A stretch of DNA of 38,506 bases from positions 1 through 38,506 of the forward strand of contig MFNH01000040.1 in assembly GCA_001781995.1 (NCBI GenBank), written 5' to 3'. The translations under genes and the position numbers were made by a program. The DNA is from Candidatus Levybacteria bacterium RBG_16_35_11. GTDB lineage: Bacteria; Patescibacteriota; Microgenomatia; Levybacterales; UBA12049. The notes under the pieces are model-generated. The model saw only the letters and a list, made by a program, of their open reading frames with translations, did not search any database and was not told the origin of the DNA. This document shows, piece after piece, positions 25,870 through 33,774 of the stretch. Within the stretch, counting starts at the first letter, position 1. Each line of letters starts with the position of its first letter.

Positions 25870-26570
25870 TTTCTTAGTTTTCTTGCTTTTAGAGTGAGAA
25901 AAGCACTATGTCTTGGATCATATTTTGATATAAAATTCAATGGGTAATAACCAGCTCCCATAACTTTTTCAATTTCAAAACCTATTTCTCCTATATGCTC
26001 TATTAATCCACGGTATGCGAAAACTCTTATGTGCTGCCAACTTTTTGGATTCGACATTTTTTCTTTATAATGAGGTGTCATTGGATTCCCTATTCCAAAA
26101 TAAACTTGTGAAATATTTGTCAAAGAAAATGGTTGGTAACCAAATAGGAGTGAAAAAATATTGTGCCAACTAGCAAGATTTTCGGTAGAAATAACTATAT
26201 AACCACCTTTTTTAGTAACCCTAAAAACTTCATTTAAAAATTTGTGAGTATCAAATAAATGCTCGATTACCTGATTGATATGAACTATGTCAAAAAAATT
26301 ATCTTTGAAAGGTAAGGATTTATTTAAATCTGTTCTAACAACTTTGAACCCTTTTTTCTCTGCTAACCTAGCTCTTTCATCAACTATTTCAATCCCATAG
26401 CAATTTTTAACCCTAAACACACCCTTCTTAATTATTCTCGATGTCCATTCACCGTCATCGCATCCGCAATCAAGGAAAACAGCATCTCTATCTATTTCAA
26501 TACAATCGATAATATTTTTTTTATTCATAAATGTTGCACTATCTCTTAATTTTCTTACTATTTCAATCAT
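25866..26570 (-). CDS. Class I SAM-dependent methyltransferase
   Basis: 234 aa. FLDCGCDDGEWTSRI (32-46) is motif I with an unusual C-D-D, YGIEIVDERA is the strand-2 acidic motif, and FDIVHINQVIEHLFDTH the post-motif. The segment HIRVFAYRGLIEHI is common in glycan-cluster methyltransferases. Coupled by 4 bp to the YbhN-like gene and 11 bp downstream of the GT-C gene. Confidence 0.85.
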   Translation of the reverse strand: MIEIVRKLRDSATFMNKKNIIDCIEIDRDAVFLDCGCDDGEWTSRIIKKGVFRVKNCYGIEIVDERARLAEKKGFKVVRTDLNKSLPFKDNFFDIVHINQVIEHLFDTHKFLNEVFRVTKKGGYIVISTENLASWHNIFSLLFGYQPFSLTNISQVYFGIGNPMTPHYKEKMSNPKSWQHIRVFAYRGLIEHIGEIGFEIEKVMGAGYYPLNFISKYDPRHSAFLTLKARKLRK

Positions 26571-26581
26571 AAATTATTTAA

Positions 26582-28189
26582 TTACCTTTCTATTTTATAG
26601 AGAAGGTTATTTATTTTAATTATTTTCAAATTATTCTTTACAAATTCGGGAAAATAATCTTTCCCTAATGTGTAAATGTCATATTGGCTAATTGAGTCCT
26701 CATTTAAAAAATAAACAGGTACATTATTTTCTAATAATTTACTTACGGTCGCCATTGTTAAATATACTCTTTTTTCAGATTGAAAAGTCGGATAGATTGC
26801 CGTCATTCTTTTTGGGAAAATAAATTTATCATAGTACTTGGTAAATATGACAGAATTACTCTCGGTATTTGACAAAATTAAGCTCTCAATACTCTTCAAG
26901 TCTTTTTTAATGCTAACTGTAGTATTGTATATTCCCTGCGGAGAAGTTATTGCCGTCAGTAAATTTGATATAAATAAAATCATTAGAATAAGAAGGATAA
27001 TGGTGTTTCTCATAGAGCTATTTTTCGTAGTATTTGCAAAATGACTTATATAGCTAGAAGAAATTAAAACTATAACTAAATAGGATGGCAAAAGGTATCT
27101 AGTGTACATAGAGTTTATATTGAAAATATCTTTAGTATAACCGGACCAAATATTCCCAGAATAGAAAAAAACATTAAATAGCAATATAAGAAAAAAAGAT
27201 AGCAGTGATAAATTAAATTTTATTGAATTTCTTTTGAATTGATAAATTAAAATTAAAAGAGCTAACACAAAGAAGAAGAATAAAAGAGGATCTGTTTTTA
27301 TCAAATAAACGTATGTATTCTCAAAGAATGCATCTATCTTGAAAGAGAAAATACCTAAGATTTTGTAGGAGTCTATCGCTTCAGCAATGTTCGGAGATAG
27401 AAGGTTAATGCCCTCTTCTAAATTTGCTCCAATTGGGCCCCTTACTCGATGAAATAATTCGAAATTAATAATAGCAAGGGGAAGCAACGTAAGAGCCAGA
27501 GCGACGAAGGCTAAAAAATTTTTTTTAACGAATACAATTTTCTCTCTTAAAATTAAATGAATTATAGGAATTAGTAATGGTAAATAATAAAGGGCAAGAT
27601 CGTACCTGATCCAAATAGATAAACCAGCAAATATCGAGAAAAATATAAATGATTTATTTTTTGTTAATAAATAGGCATGAAAGAAATAATAGAGAGCAAC
27701 TATAAAAATAGAGAGCCCAGCTATATTATTAATTAACATAGCTGACCAAAATAAAACAGGGGCGAGAAAGGCAAATAGGAAGATGCTAATAAAAGCAGTT
27801 TTTTTATCAAATAAAATTGACGAAAGTTTGTATAAGTAAAAAAGCCCCAAACACAAGAGAGAAGAGTTAACAATGAAAACAAAAGAAGGAGTAATCATTT
27901 TAAAAATGCCAACTATTATGATGTATCCAATGTGGGTAGCTGGAAATTCAGCTCCTTCTCTATTTACGTAAACTGCCCTTGGGCCAAAAATATTTGAACC
28001 AATCGTAGCATTGTAAGGATTGTTATAGGTGATTTTATGGTCTTTTGACACAATGTCGGAGAAAAAATTATTGTGAACGATGTCTACAGAGGGGTAAGTA
28101 CCATCTTGAAACATTGTAGAGAATAGTACTGTTGAAACGACGAAGTAAAAGGCAAGGAATATAAGTAAAAATTTGATATCTTTAGACAT
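26582..28189 (-). CDS. GT-C-like polytopic membrane protein
   Basis: 535 aa with about eleven helices. The first helix is followed by a long outside loop with TYPSVDIVHN (Asp36) and GAEFPATHIGYI, a loop layout seen in GT39/PMT-like enzymes. The last 110 residues are soluble and presumably extracytoplasmic. Its start overlaps the GT2 gene upstream by 8 bp. Likely transfers a lipid-phosphate-linked sugar outside the cell; donor unknown. Confidence 0.68.
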   Translation of the reverse strand: MSKDIKFLLIFLAFYFVVSTVLFSTMFQDGTYPSVDIVHNNFFSDIVSKDHKITYNNPYNATIGSNIFGPRAVYVNREGAEFPATHIGYIIIVGIFKMITPSFVFIVNSSLLCLGLFYLYKLSSILFDKKTAFISIFLFAFLAPVLFWSAMLINNIAGLSIFIVALYYFFHAYLLTKNKSFIFFSIFAGLSIWIRYDLALYYLPLLIPIIHLILREKIVFVKKNFLAFVALALTLLPLAIINFELFHRVRGPIGANLEEGINLLSPNIAEAIDSYKILGIFSFKIDAFFENTYVYLIKTDPLLFFFFVLALLILIYQFKRNSIKFNLSLLSFFLILLFNVFFYSGNIWSGYTKDIFNINSMYTRYLLPSYLVIVLISSSYISHFANTTKNSSMRNTIILLILMILFISNLLTAITSPQGIYNTTVSIKKDLKSIESLILSNTESNSVIFTKYYDKFIFPKRMTAIYPTFQSEKRVYLTMATVSKLLENNVPVYFLNEDSISQYDIYTLGKDYFPEFVKNNLKIIKINNLLYKIER

Positions 28190-29186
28190 GAAAGTTAATT
28201 TTTCTACTGTAATTATTATTTTTTATTAATTTTAAAATTAGACCCCTAGCTATCCCTGCTTCAAAGAAGATACACATTAAGGGTACCATTATAAACAGAC
28301 CTATTAAATCTTTAAAATTCTCTGAAAGGCTAATTAAAAAAACTATGTAAATAAATAATAATAGAACTATCAGAGGAATTAAAAACATTTGCCTGAAAAA
28401 CATAATTAGAATTAAGAAGACTAATAATAATATTGGGAAGACTATAAAATACCAAAATCTTGCTTTCTTAATATTTAAATAATAATCAACAAACTTCGGA
28501 CCCCTTTCGTAAATGTGTCTAAAAAATTGAAAGCCTTTTCTTGAAAGGTAGATAGCTACAGGGACAGGGGACTTTAATATGTTGGTTTTATTAACAAAAT
28601 ACGATAATAACTTGATATCATCTGAGATATTAAAATCGTTGTCCATTTTGGAAGAGGCATGCAAGAATAAATTTTTCTTACAGAATAAAACCCCTGTCCC
28701 CTTGGCTATTTTGTCAAAATTAGCTTTATTGATAAATACAGGTTTAAAACGCTTGCCATAATAAGGCTGTTTTCGCTTGAGTAAATGCAAAGTCCTATCG
28801 TAAACACTTCTACTTTTGTTAATGATGCAGTTGGCAATTACAGGAGAAAATTTTAATTTTTTTAATTTATTTAGATAATTTTTTTCAACAATGCACCTGT
28901 TGTCAATAAAAGATAAATCGCTATATTTCGCAACCTCTGCGCCTTTCTTTCTTGCCGAAACTCTTCCAGAATTTTTATTAAAACTAAAAACCAAACATTC
29001 CACTCTTTTTTTCTTCGCCAGCTTCCTAAAATTCTCAATAATTTTTGGCGTATTATCCGTTGACCCATCGTCGATTATAATAATTTCGTAATTTTCTTTT
29101 GGATAATGTTGAAAGAGAATTGCATTTAGGCATGCAGTCAAAGTAGCTTCGCCATTATAAACAGGGACTATTACAGAAGTTTTCAT
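28182..29186 (-). CDS. GT2 family glycosyltransferase with C-terminal membrane helices
   Basis: 334 aa. SVIVPVYNGEATLTACLNAI and IIIIDDGSTDNTPKII (35-50) define the GT-A fold, and SFIDNRCIVEKNYL has DNR (94-96) where DxD is normal, so the metal site is altered. Three or four helices follow residue about 240 (FWYFIVFPILLLVFLILIMF and others). It is the first gene after a 143-bp gap in the minus-strand cluster, so it may have its own promoter. Confidence 0.87.
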   Translation of the reverse strand: MKTSVIVPVYNGEATLTACLNAILFQHYPKENYEIIIIDDGSTDNTPKIIENFRKLAKKKRVECLVFSFNKNSGRVSARKKGAEVAKYSDLSFIDNRCIVEKNYLNKLKKLKFSPVIANCIINKSRSVYDRTLHLLKRKQPYYGKRFKPVFINKANFDKIAKGTGVLFCKKNLFLHASSKMDNDFNISDDIKLLSYFVNKTNILKSPVPVAIYLSRKGFQFFRHIYERGPKFVDYYLNIKKARFWYFIVFPILLLVFLILIMFFRQMFLIPLIVLLLFIYIVFLISLSENFKDLIGLFIMVPLMCIFFEAGIARGLILKLIKNNNYSRKINFHV

Positions 29187-29205
29187 AGAATTTTTGCTAC
29201 TATCT

Positions 29206-29286
29206 TAATCTATAGAATAAGTTAAAAGAATTAATTTAGCAATATCTCAATAGGCATTAAGAACGCAATAAAATATAATCTATAGA
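29206..29286. repeat. Pair of TAATCTATAGA direct repeats, 70 bp apart
   Basis: TAATCTATAGA occurs at 29206-29216 and 29276-29286, start to start exactly 70 bp, in the gap between two minus-strand genes. The core TCTATAGA is palindromic, and the second copy extends to the 12-bp palindrome AATCTATAGATT (29277-29288). It could be a repressor site upstream of the GT2 gene, or chance in AT-rich DNA. I see nothing else in this 143-bp gap. Confidence 0.35.
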
Positions 29287-29329
29287 TTTCTTGACAGAAC
29301 TTAAGATTTTTATTTTTGTTGAATATCTT

Positions 29330-30439
29330 TTAAATCAATACTTGCATTTTTTGAAAATAATCTACAACTACTTTGGAAGGATTTGCTTTAGGTTTTGTTA
29401 CTCCCTTTTTTAATGCCCCATACTTTAAAAAGAATTTATTGAGAATTGACTTGCTTTGATTAAATATTACAACATTTATATTCTTCCCCTCCTTATGTTC
29501 TGTTTTACTCCTCATCAGAAGACAAGGTTTCCCTAGATAGTAGCTTTCTTCTTGATTTCCTCCGCCGTCAGTTACTATGAATTCAGAGTTATAAAGTAGC
29601 TTAATAAATTTAAAATAATCATATTTTGGCCTAATATCAATATTAATGTCGTTTTTGAGCCTATCAAAAAGTCCAAATTCTTTTAGCTTTTCTTCAGTTG
29701 GTTTATGGATAATGAACAACACTTTTATTCGAGCTGATATAAGTAATATTTCTTTTACTATTTTCTTCATTCGGTCCTTATTAAAGATATTTTCAAAACG
29801 GTGAATAGAGACTATACAAAATTTTTCCTTAGGCATTTCGATACTCGTTTTTTGTATATTTTTAAGGGCTATCTCTAGGGAGTTAACTAAAGTGTTCGCT
29901 TTTGTGTTTATCTTGACCCCTTTGTATTTTTTTGAATTTCTTAAAGGACCTTGTCCAGGACAGAAATGGACATCTGCTAGATTCGAACAAATAATTCGAA
30001 AGATTTCTTCTGGGAAAGGATTTAATAAGTCAAAAGAACGCATCCCTGCTTCAACATAGCCAATTTCTTGACCGCAAAGCTTACCGACGATTGCTCCCAA
30101 TACTGTTGAAGCGGTATCTCCCTGAATTAAAAGAAATCCTTTTTGTGAAAAAAAAATCTTCCGACTTCTTAAAATTTTATAAAGACATCTAGTTCCCCAT
30201 ATGAGCATTTGAAGCACCCTTGTAATATCCTTCCCGTTATAGAGGATAAAATCTGGTTTCTCTAATTTAAATATATTTAATAACTCAGTAATCGTTTCTT
30301 TATGCTGACCGGTAAATATAAAGCTATAAGGAATTTTACGCTTCCTTAGCTCAAGCATTACTGGCGCCATCTTAATTAGCTGAGCCTTTGTTCCAAGAAT
30401 AATGGTAATATTTTTCTTTCCCTTTTTTAATTGCGGCAT
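29330..30439 (-). CDS. UDP-sugar 2-epimerase, WecB/WbpI family (variant active site)
   Basis: 369 aa, full family length. Conserved parts are LIKMAPVMLEL, LIQGDTASTVLGA, YVEAGMRSFDLLNPFPEEIF, VSIHRFENIF and VTDGGGNQEESYYLGKPCLL, covering the catalytic Asp, both Glu and the His of WecB. The opening GTRPE motif is changed to GTKAQ (16-20), replacing a conserved Arg with Lys and losing the Glu, and HVEAG is YVEAG. With a dehydrogenase homologue 8 bp upstream and the WbpB/WbpD-like genes nearby, it may act on UDP-diacetamido-glucuronate, as WbpI does, rather than on UDP-GlcNAc. That is inference. Confidence 0.87.
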   Translation of the reverse strand: MPQLKKGKKNITIILGTKAQLIKMAPVMLELRKRKIPYSFIFTGQHKETITELLNIFKLEKPDFILYNGKDITRVLQMLIWGTRCLYKILRSRKIFFSQKGFLLIQGDTASTVLGAIVGKLCGQEIGYVEAGMRSFDLLNPFPEEIFRIICSNLADVHFCPGQGPLRNSKKYKGVKINTKANTLVNSLEIALKNIQKTSIEMPKEKFCIVSIHRFENIFNKDRMKKIVKEILLISARIKVLFIIHKPTEEKLKEFGLFDRLKNDINIDIRPKYDYFKFIKLLYNSEFIVTDGGGNQEESYYLGKPCLLMRSKTEHKEGKNINVVIFNQSKSILNKFFLKYGALKKGVTKPKANPSKVVVDYFQKMQVLI

Positions 30440-30447
30440 TTTTTGAG

Positions 30448-31179
30448 CTAATATTTCCTGTTGAGAGCTAGTATGGTTTTAGATATTAAGTTTGATAAAT
30501 TACTCTCAAGGATTGTACAATTTGGAATTAAACAATGTCCTCCTATTTTTCCGGGATAATCTTTTAAAACCGGTCTTATTACATTTGCTTTTTTGAGTTT
30601 TTTATAGCCTTCATTGTAGGTTTCGTTCCATTTTTTATAAACCTGCTCAAAGGGAACTTTCTGTTTTTGGCAAATTTTATATAGCTCTTTTTGGAATATT
30701 ATGTTCCAAGCGTAATAAGTGGTATCAAAAAGCTTGGCGATTTCGGAAGTTTTTGAATCCTTGAACACTTCAGTCTTTACGTCTAGATTTTTGTAATAGC
30801 TTGAAACTTTTTTTCCTGCTATTGGCGTTGTCGGACCGATGTACTTAACAAATGTTTTTATACTCTTATATAAGTGCGGATGAATTCCTCGAATGGGGGA
30901 GTGGCAAATAAGAACTTTTGTTTTCTTGTAAATTCTTTCAGTTGTTCCCGGCGCAACTGTTGATTCAATTATTGTTAACCTCGGCAGGTAATCTTTTATT
31001 GCTTTAACTACTGTTTTCTCAAATTCAGTTGAGTAATGAATGCAAATATGAAGAATATCAATCTTATTTCCTTTAATTAGATCTATCTTTCTGTTTTTAG
31101 TAAAAACGTTATGTTTCTTTTCTGCTAATTTTTTTATTGCTGACCCAACTTCTCCGAGGCCGATTATTCCTACTTTCAT
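30448..31179 (-). CDS. Short UDP-sugar 6-dehydrogenase homologue without the C-terminal domain
   Basis: 243 aa versus about 430 for WbpA/WecC/UGDH. Present are the NAD motif GLGEVG (7-12), ESTVAPGTTERI (72-83), the central helix SEIAKLFDTTYYAWNIIFQK, and KIGGHCLIPN (211-220) with the candidate catalytic Cys216 of the GGHCIP motif. The protein then stops, so the UDP-binding third domain is missing. The NAD domain is also compact. The stop is followed 8 bp later by the WecB-like gene. It could be a minimal dehydrogenase, a half enzyme that needs a partner, or an enzyme for a non-UDP substrate. Confidence 0.78.
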   Translation of the reverse strand: MKVGIIGLGEVGSAIKKLAEKKHNVFTKNRKIDLIKGNKIDILHICIHYSTEFEKTVVKAIKDYLPRLTIIESTVAPGTTERIYKKTKVLICHSPIRGIHPHLYKSIKTFVKYIGPTTPIAGKKVSSYYKNLDVKTEVFKDSKTSEIAKLFDTTYYAWNIIFQKELYKICQKQKVPFEQVYKKWNETYNEGYKKLKKANVIRPVLKDYPGKIGGHCLIPNCTILESNLSNLISKTILALNRKY

Positions 31180-31203
31180 TCGTAACGTATATATTACAGT
31201 ATG

Positions 31204-32163
31204 TTACTGTCTTTTCCAATGGGATTTTTTAATTTGATAAAGTATTTCTTCCTGAACGTCCTTAACTCTGCCAATCATGTCTGCAAGAATTCCGATCAAA
31301 AACAGAATTAGACCGAAAATGTTTAAAAAAGACCCGATTAGCCCGTAAGTTCTAAAAGGTGTAGTTCTTAATACCTCGATGTAGCCAATCACAAAAACTG
31401 CATCAAATAAAAGTCCAAGTATAAAAATATAAATACCGGGTCTGGCAAAAAAATAAAGTGGTCTATGGTCTCTGAATGAGCGGAAAATAATTTTTAAAGC
31501 CGAGTAACCATAATCTACTAGATTTCTTGAAATTTTAGATTCTCCAAATTGGCGTTTTGGTCTTACCCTAACAGGAACTTCCTTAATGGTTAATCCTTTG
31601 TGGATTAAATCCAAAAAGACTTCGTGCGTATAAGTAAAATGACCAAAAATAGTAAGCTTGAATAAAGCTTCCTTAGAATATGCCCTGAATCCGCATGAAA
31701 CATCAGTGAATTTACGTTTAGTTAGTCGGTTAATTAGCCACGTAAAAGCCTTATTGCCAAAATTTTTTATTCCTCGTCCCTTAAGGTTGTAATCTAGGTA
31801 TTTTTTATATCTTGTGGCTGTTACAACATCCGCTTCGCCTCTCAAGATTGGTTGGGCGAGCTTTGGGATATCCAAAGGGTTAAATTGCATATCCCCGTCA
31901 ATATTGACAACAATATCTGCTCCTATCTCAAGCGCTTTTGCCACACCTGTCCTAAAAGCAGCGCCTAATCCTTTATTACTCTTGTGGGAAACTAAGAATA
32001 CATGATACCTATTTGCAATTTGAGGCGTGTTGTCGGTTGAGCCATCATTTACGACTATTTTTTGAATTTTTCTAACTCCTTTGATTCTTCTTGGGATTGT
32101 TTTTAAAACAAGCGGCAGAGTCTTTTCTTCGTTATAGCAGGGGATAATTACAACCAATTTCAT
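31204..32163 (-). CDS. DPM1/GtrB-like GT2: polyprenyl-phosphate sugar synthase
   Basis: 319 aa. VVIIPCYNEEKTLPLVLKTI, VVNDGSTDNTPQIA, GLGAAFRTGVAKAL and NIDGDMQFNP (DGD at 89-91) are the DPM1-family hallmarks, with SCGFRAYSKEALFKL and VPVRVRPKRQFGESKI downstream. Two membrane helices (about 232-255 and 265-290) close the protein. It should load a sugar on polyprenyl phosphate for the GT-C enzymes. It is the first gene of the minus-strand cluster, with a promoter likely in the 115-bp divergent region upstream. Confidence 0.9.
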   Translation of the reverse strand: MKLVVIIPCYNEEKTLPLVLKTIPRRIKGVRKIQKIVVNDGSTDNTPQIANRYHVFLVSHKSNKGLGAAFRTGVAKALEIGADIVVNIDGDMQFNPLDIPKLAQPILRGEADVVTATRYKKYLDYNLKGRGIKNFGNKAFTWLINRLTKRKFTDVSCGFRAYSKEALFKLTIFGHFTYTHEVFLDLIHKGLTIKEVPVRVRPKRQFGESKISRNLVDYGYSALKIIFRSFRDHRPLYFFARPGIYIFILGLLFDAVFVIGYIEVLRTTPFRTYGLIGSFLNIFGLILFLIGILADMIGRVKDVQEEILYQIKKSHWKRQ

Positions 32164-32189
32164 ATATCTAGTGTTTAATTTTTAATGTA

Positions 32190-32213
32190 ACCCCATAAAT
32201 TGGGTCTTGACAA
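32190..32213 (-). promoter_or_regulatory. Candidate promoter for the minus-strand cluster
   Basis: Minus strand has TTGTCA (plus 32213-32208), an 18-bp spacer and a TACATT -10 ending about 20 nt before the ATG at 32163. Its -35 overlaps the opposite-strand TTGACA, so the two promoters may compete. Confidence 0.4.
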
Positions 32214-32227
32214 GGCCCTAATTTTTT
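32202..32227 (+). terminator. Hairpin followed by a T-run in the divergent region
   Basis: GGGTCTT, loop GAC, AAGGCCC (32202-32218, one U-G pair), then TAATTTTTT. It has the form of an intrinsic terminator on the plus strand, but no plus-strand gene lies upstream. It may block antisense read-through, or may be incidental to the overlapping promoter. Confidence 0.35.
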
Positions 32228-32235
32228 AATAGTGT
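32207..32235 (+). promoter_or_regulatory. Candidate promoter for the FN3 surface protein
   Basis: TTGACA (32207-32212, perfect -35), a 17-bp spacer and TAGTGT (32230-32235). The -10 lies in one of two TAGTGTTTAATT direct repeats (32169-32180 and 32230-32241). Confidence 0.4.
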
Positions 32236-32278
32236 TTAATTACACAGTATTTTTACACATAGTTATTAAAAATACAAT

Positions 32279-32947
32279 ATGAAGAAAGCCACAATAAAGG
32301 TTTCACTTATTTTAACAGCCATTGTCGTATTGGCATTAGTCCCTCTAAACAAACAATTAATTTTTGGGTATGACTCTCCAACATTTGCAGGCTCAAGCAC
32401 AAATCCACCGGTTTGTAGCAAAGAAAAACCAGCAGCAGTTTTATTATATGAGCCAGGTCATTCACTTCTTCCAACGGCAGTAAATCCGGAAGATGTAAGA
32501 CTTAATTGGTTAAAAGTAGACAAAGCAAGTAAATATACAATCGCATTTGGTCTTGCATCTGGAAATTACATATATGGATTGCCTGATGTAGGAAATACAG
32601 ATCACTTTACAGTAGACGATCTAACGCCCGGAACAACATATTACTTTGTGGTCCGGGGAGTAAACGATTGCATGCCGGGTCCCTGGTCACAAGAATGGGC
32701 AGCAACTGCGGGAGGAGGGACAGGAACATTTACCCCGCTAGACACCAATTCGGGAGACATTGTAACGCCACCTAACATTCCTGTTATACCACCTTCGGGG
32801 GTAGGAGGACAACAGCCTCCGGCAGATGGAGGAACAGTGCCTCCACAAGGAACATACACACCGCCTACAAATCAACCTGCACCTCAAGCTGGAGGAGGAT
32901 TCTTCCAGAACCTTTGGCAGGGAATCCTCAATGTCTTCGGACTATAG
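32279..32947 (+). CDS. Secreted protein with one fibronectin type III domain
   Basis: 222 aa. An N-terminal hydrophobic helix (VSLILTAIVVLALVPL, 8-23) acts as signal peptide or anchor. Residues about 50-144 are an FN3 domain: VRLNWLKVDKASKYTIAFG, then DDLTPGTTYYFVVRGVND and WSQEW. C46 and C131 could form a disulfide. A Gly/Pro-rich linker (145-204) leads to an amphipathic end (FFQNLWQGILNVFGL). The gene is locally GC-richer than its neighbours. Likely a surface or wall-associated protein, perhaps a target of the glycan made by this locus. The C-terminal motif recalls the LWPFG stretch of the 711-aa protein, weakly. Confidence 0.8.
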   Translation: MKKATIKVSLILTAIVVLALVPLNKQLIFGYDSPTFAGSSTNPPVCSKEKPAAVLLYEPGHSLLPTAVNPEDVRLNWLKVDKASKYTIAFGLASGNYIYGLPDVGNTDHFTVDDLTPGTTYYFVVRGVNDCMPGPWSQEWAATAGGGTGTFTPLDTNSGDIVTPPNIPVIPPSGVGGQQPPADGGTVPPQGTYTPPTNQPAPQAGGGFFQNLWQGILNVFGL

Positions 32948-33020
32948 AACTGAAGAATACTACAAATGCTACCAATCTCAAATAAGTGAATCCATCATTC
33001 TTTATTCGTAATTCTTAATC

Positions 33021-33029
33021 TGATAAGAT
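33021..33029 (+). promoter_or_regulatory. Extended -10 upstream of basic protein copy 1
   Basis: TGATAAGAT with the following ATTA is also found before the second copy (35598-35606), so the upstream region is part of the duplicated unit. It ends 14 nt before the ATG at 33044. Confidence 0.45.
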
Positions 33030-33043
33030 TATATTAATGTGAG

Positions 33044-33676
33044 ATGAAAAAGAAGCCGAATTTGAAAAAGATTAAAACTAAATCTAAAAACTACCAAATA
33101 GACCAATCGGGAAAAATAGAACAGACAAGCATAAATACTATTATCGCATTATCAAATAATATTCGGTATGCTGTACTTTTGCCAAAGAAAACCAAAAGAG
33201 CCCTTCAAGAAATATTCCGCAACGAAGGAAGACCAAGGATGTTTATATATGATACTTTTTGTGCCTTAATCACGATAGTATTAATTAACACAAAACCTAA
33301 TAAAAAGGTGGTCATTGATAGGGAATATAAGAATGAAGATTTAATTAAAGCCAGAATTTTAGAATTTATAAAAGTCTTTAACATGAAACCAGTTTTAAAC
33401 TTTTCACTCGTTGGAAAATCTTCCCGTGCACACCTTCTGGCGGCAAAAGTAGCTAATAAAAAAGTTAAACCCAATGTGGTTGTTAAATTAGAAGATATAA
33501 GCAGTATTCTTTGGCCAGCAAAAAAGACCGGGTATTCTGGTATTAACAGAACCGAGGGCAACTTAACTCAGGACTGGTTACCTGGAGGTCGGAAGCCATC
33601 CCGATCTTTTAATAAACATATCTTATCACGAAAAAATAAAAAAGTCAAGAAAAATAAAAACGGGAGGCGTCGCTAA
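33044..33676 (+). CDS. Small basic protein of unknown family, copy 1
   Basis: 210 aa, strongly basic at both ends. It shares with the gene at 35615 an N-terminal block (LKKIK.K.K.YQ.DQSGKIEQT...TIIA.SN), a central (I)VIDREY or VIDKEY strand-like motif and a GKSSRAH or GKGSNAH motif. Two separate Asp positions (DQSG and VID) recall an RNase H-like fold such as DUF3800, which is a weak guess. The C-terminal 55 residues (TGYSGINRTEGNLTQDW, PGGRKPSR, a Lys/Arg tail) exist only in this copy. The stop TAA (33674-33676) falls inside the following RNA hairpin. Nucleic-acid binding is plausible from its charge. Confidence 0.75.
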   Translation: MKKKPNLKKIKTKSKNYQIDQSGKIEQTSINTIIALSNNIRYAVLLPKKTKRALQEIFRNEGRPRMFIYDTFCALITIVLINTKPNKKVVIDREYKNEDLIKARILEFIKVFNMKPVLNFSLVGKSSRAHLLAAKVANKKVKPNVVVKLEDISSILWPAKKTGYSGINRTEGNLTQDWLPGGRKPSRSFNKHILSRKNKKVKKNKNGRRR

Positions 33677-33736
33677 TAGACACGCAGTCTATTGGTCGTA
33701 TTCTCCCTCATGATTAATAAAAATATAACATATGAG
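33662..33736 (+). ncRNA. Structured RNA element, copy 1 (nested hairpin plus second hairpin)
   Basis: Outer stem GGGAG (33662-33666) with CTCCC (33703-33707); a short GCG/CGT helix inside it; inner hairpin AATAGAC (33675-33681), loop ACGCA, GTCTATT (33687-33693). A second small hairpin, CTCAT (33707-33711) with ATGAG (33732-33736), shares one base with the outer stem and surrounds GATTAATAAAAAT. Copy 2 at 36281 has the same lengths and two compensatory changes in the outer stem. It overlaps the end of the basic protein gene and lies in front of the GT4 gene, so it may be a 3' element of the former, a leader of the latter, or part of a mobile unit. Confidence 0.65.
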
Positions 33737-33774
33737 ATCGAATTTGTCAATGATAGTTGCAAGGGGGAAGTTTT

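Noticed and set aside
26838-27044. 68-aa plus-strand hydrophobic ORF
   Set aside because: Antisense to membrane helices of the GT-C gene; hydrophobic antisense frames are expected there.
32202-32227. Hairpin plus T-run as a terminator of a real transcript
   Set aside because: Kept only as a low-confidence feature: no plus-strand gene lies upstream, and the hairpin overlaps promoter-like boxes.
32826-33011. 61-aa plus-strand ORF overlapping the FN3 gene end
   Set aside because: Out of frame with a well-supported secreted protein; composition is not protein-like.
33205-33561. 118-aa minus-strand ORF
   Set aside because: Antisense to basic protein copy 1, whose frame is conserved in copy 2; the minus ORF has no features of its own.
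33757-33759. TTG 33757 as start of the GT4 gene
   Set aside because: ATG 33775 has AAGGGGG at 7 nt and begins the conserved GT4 strand directly; TTG has no such site.
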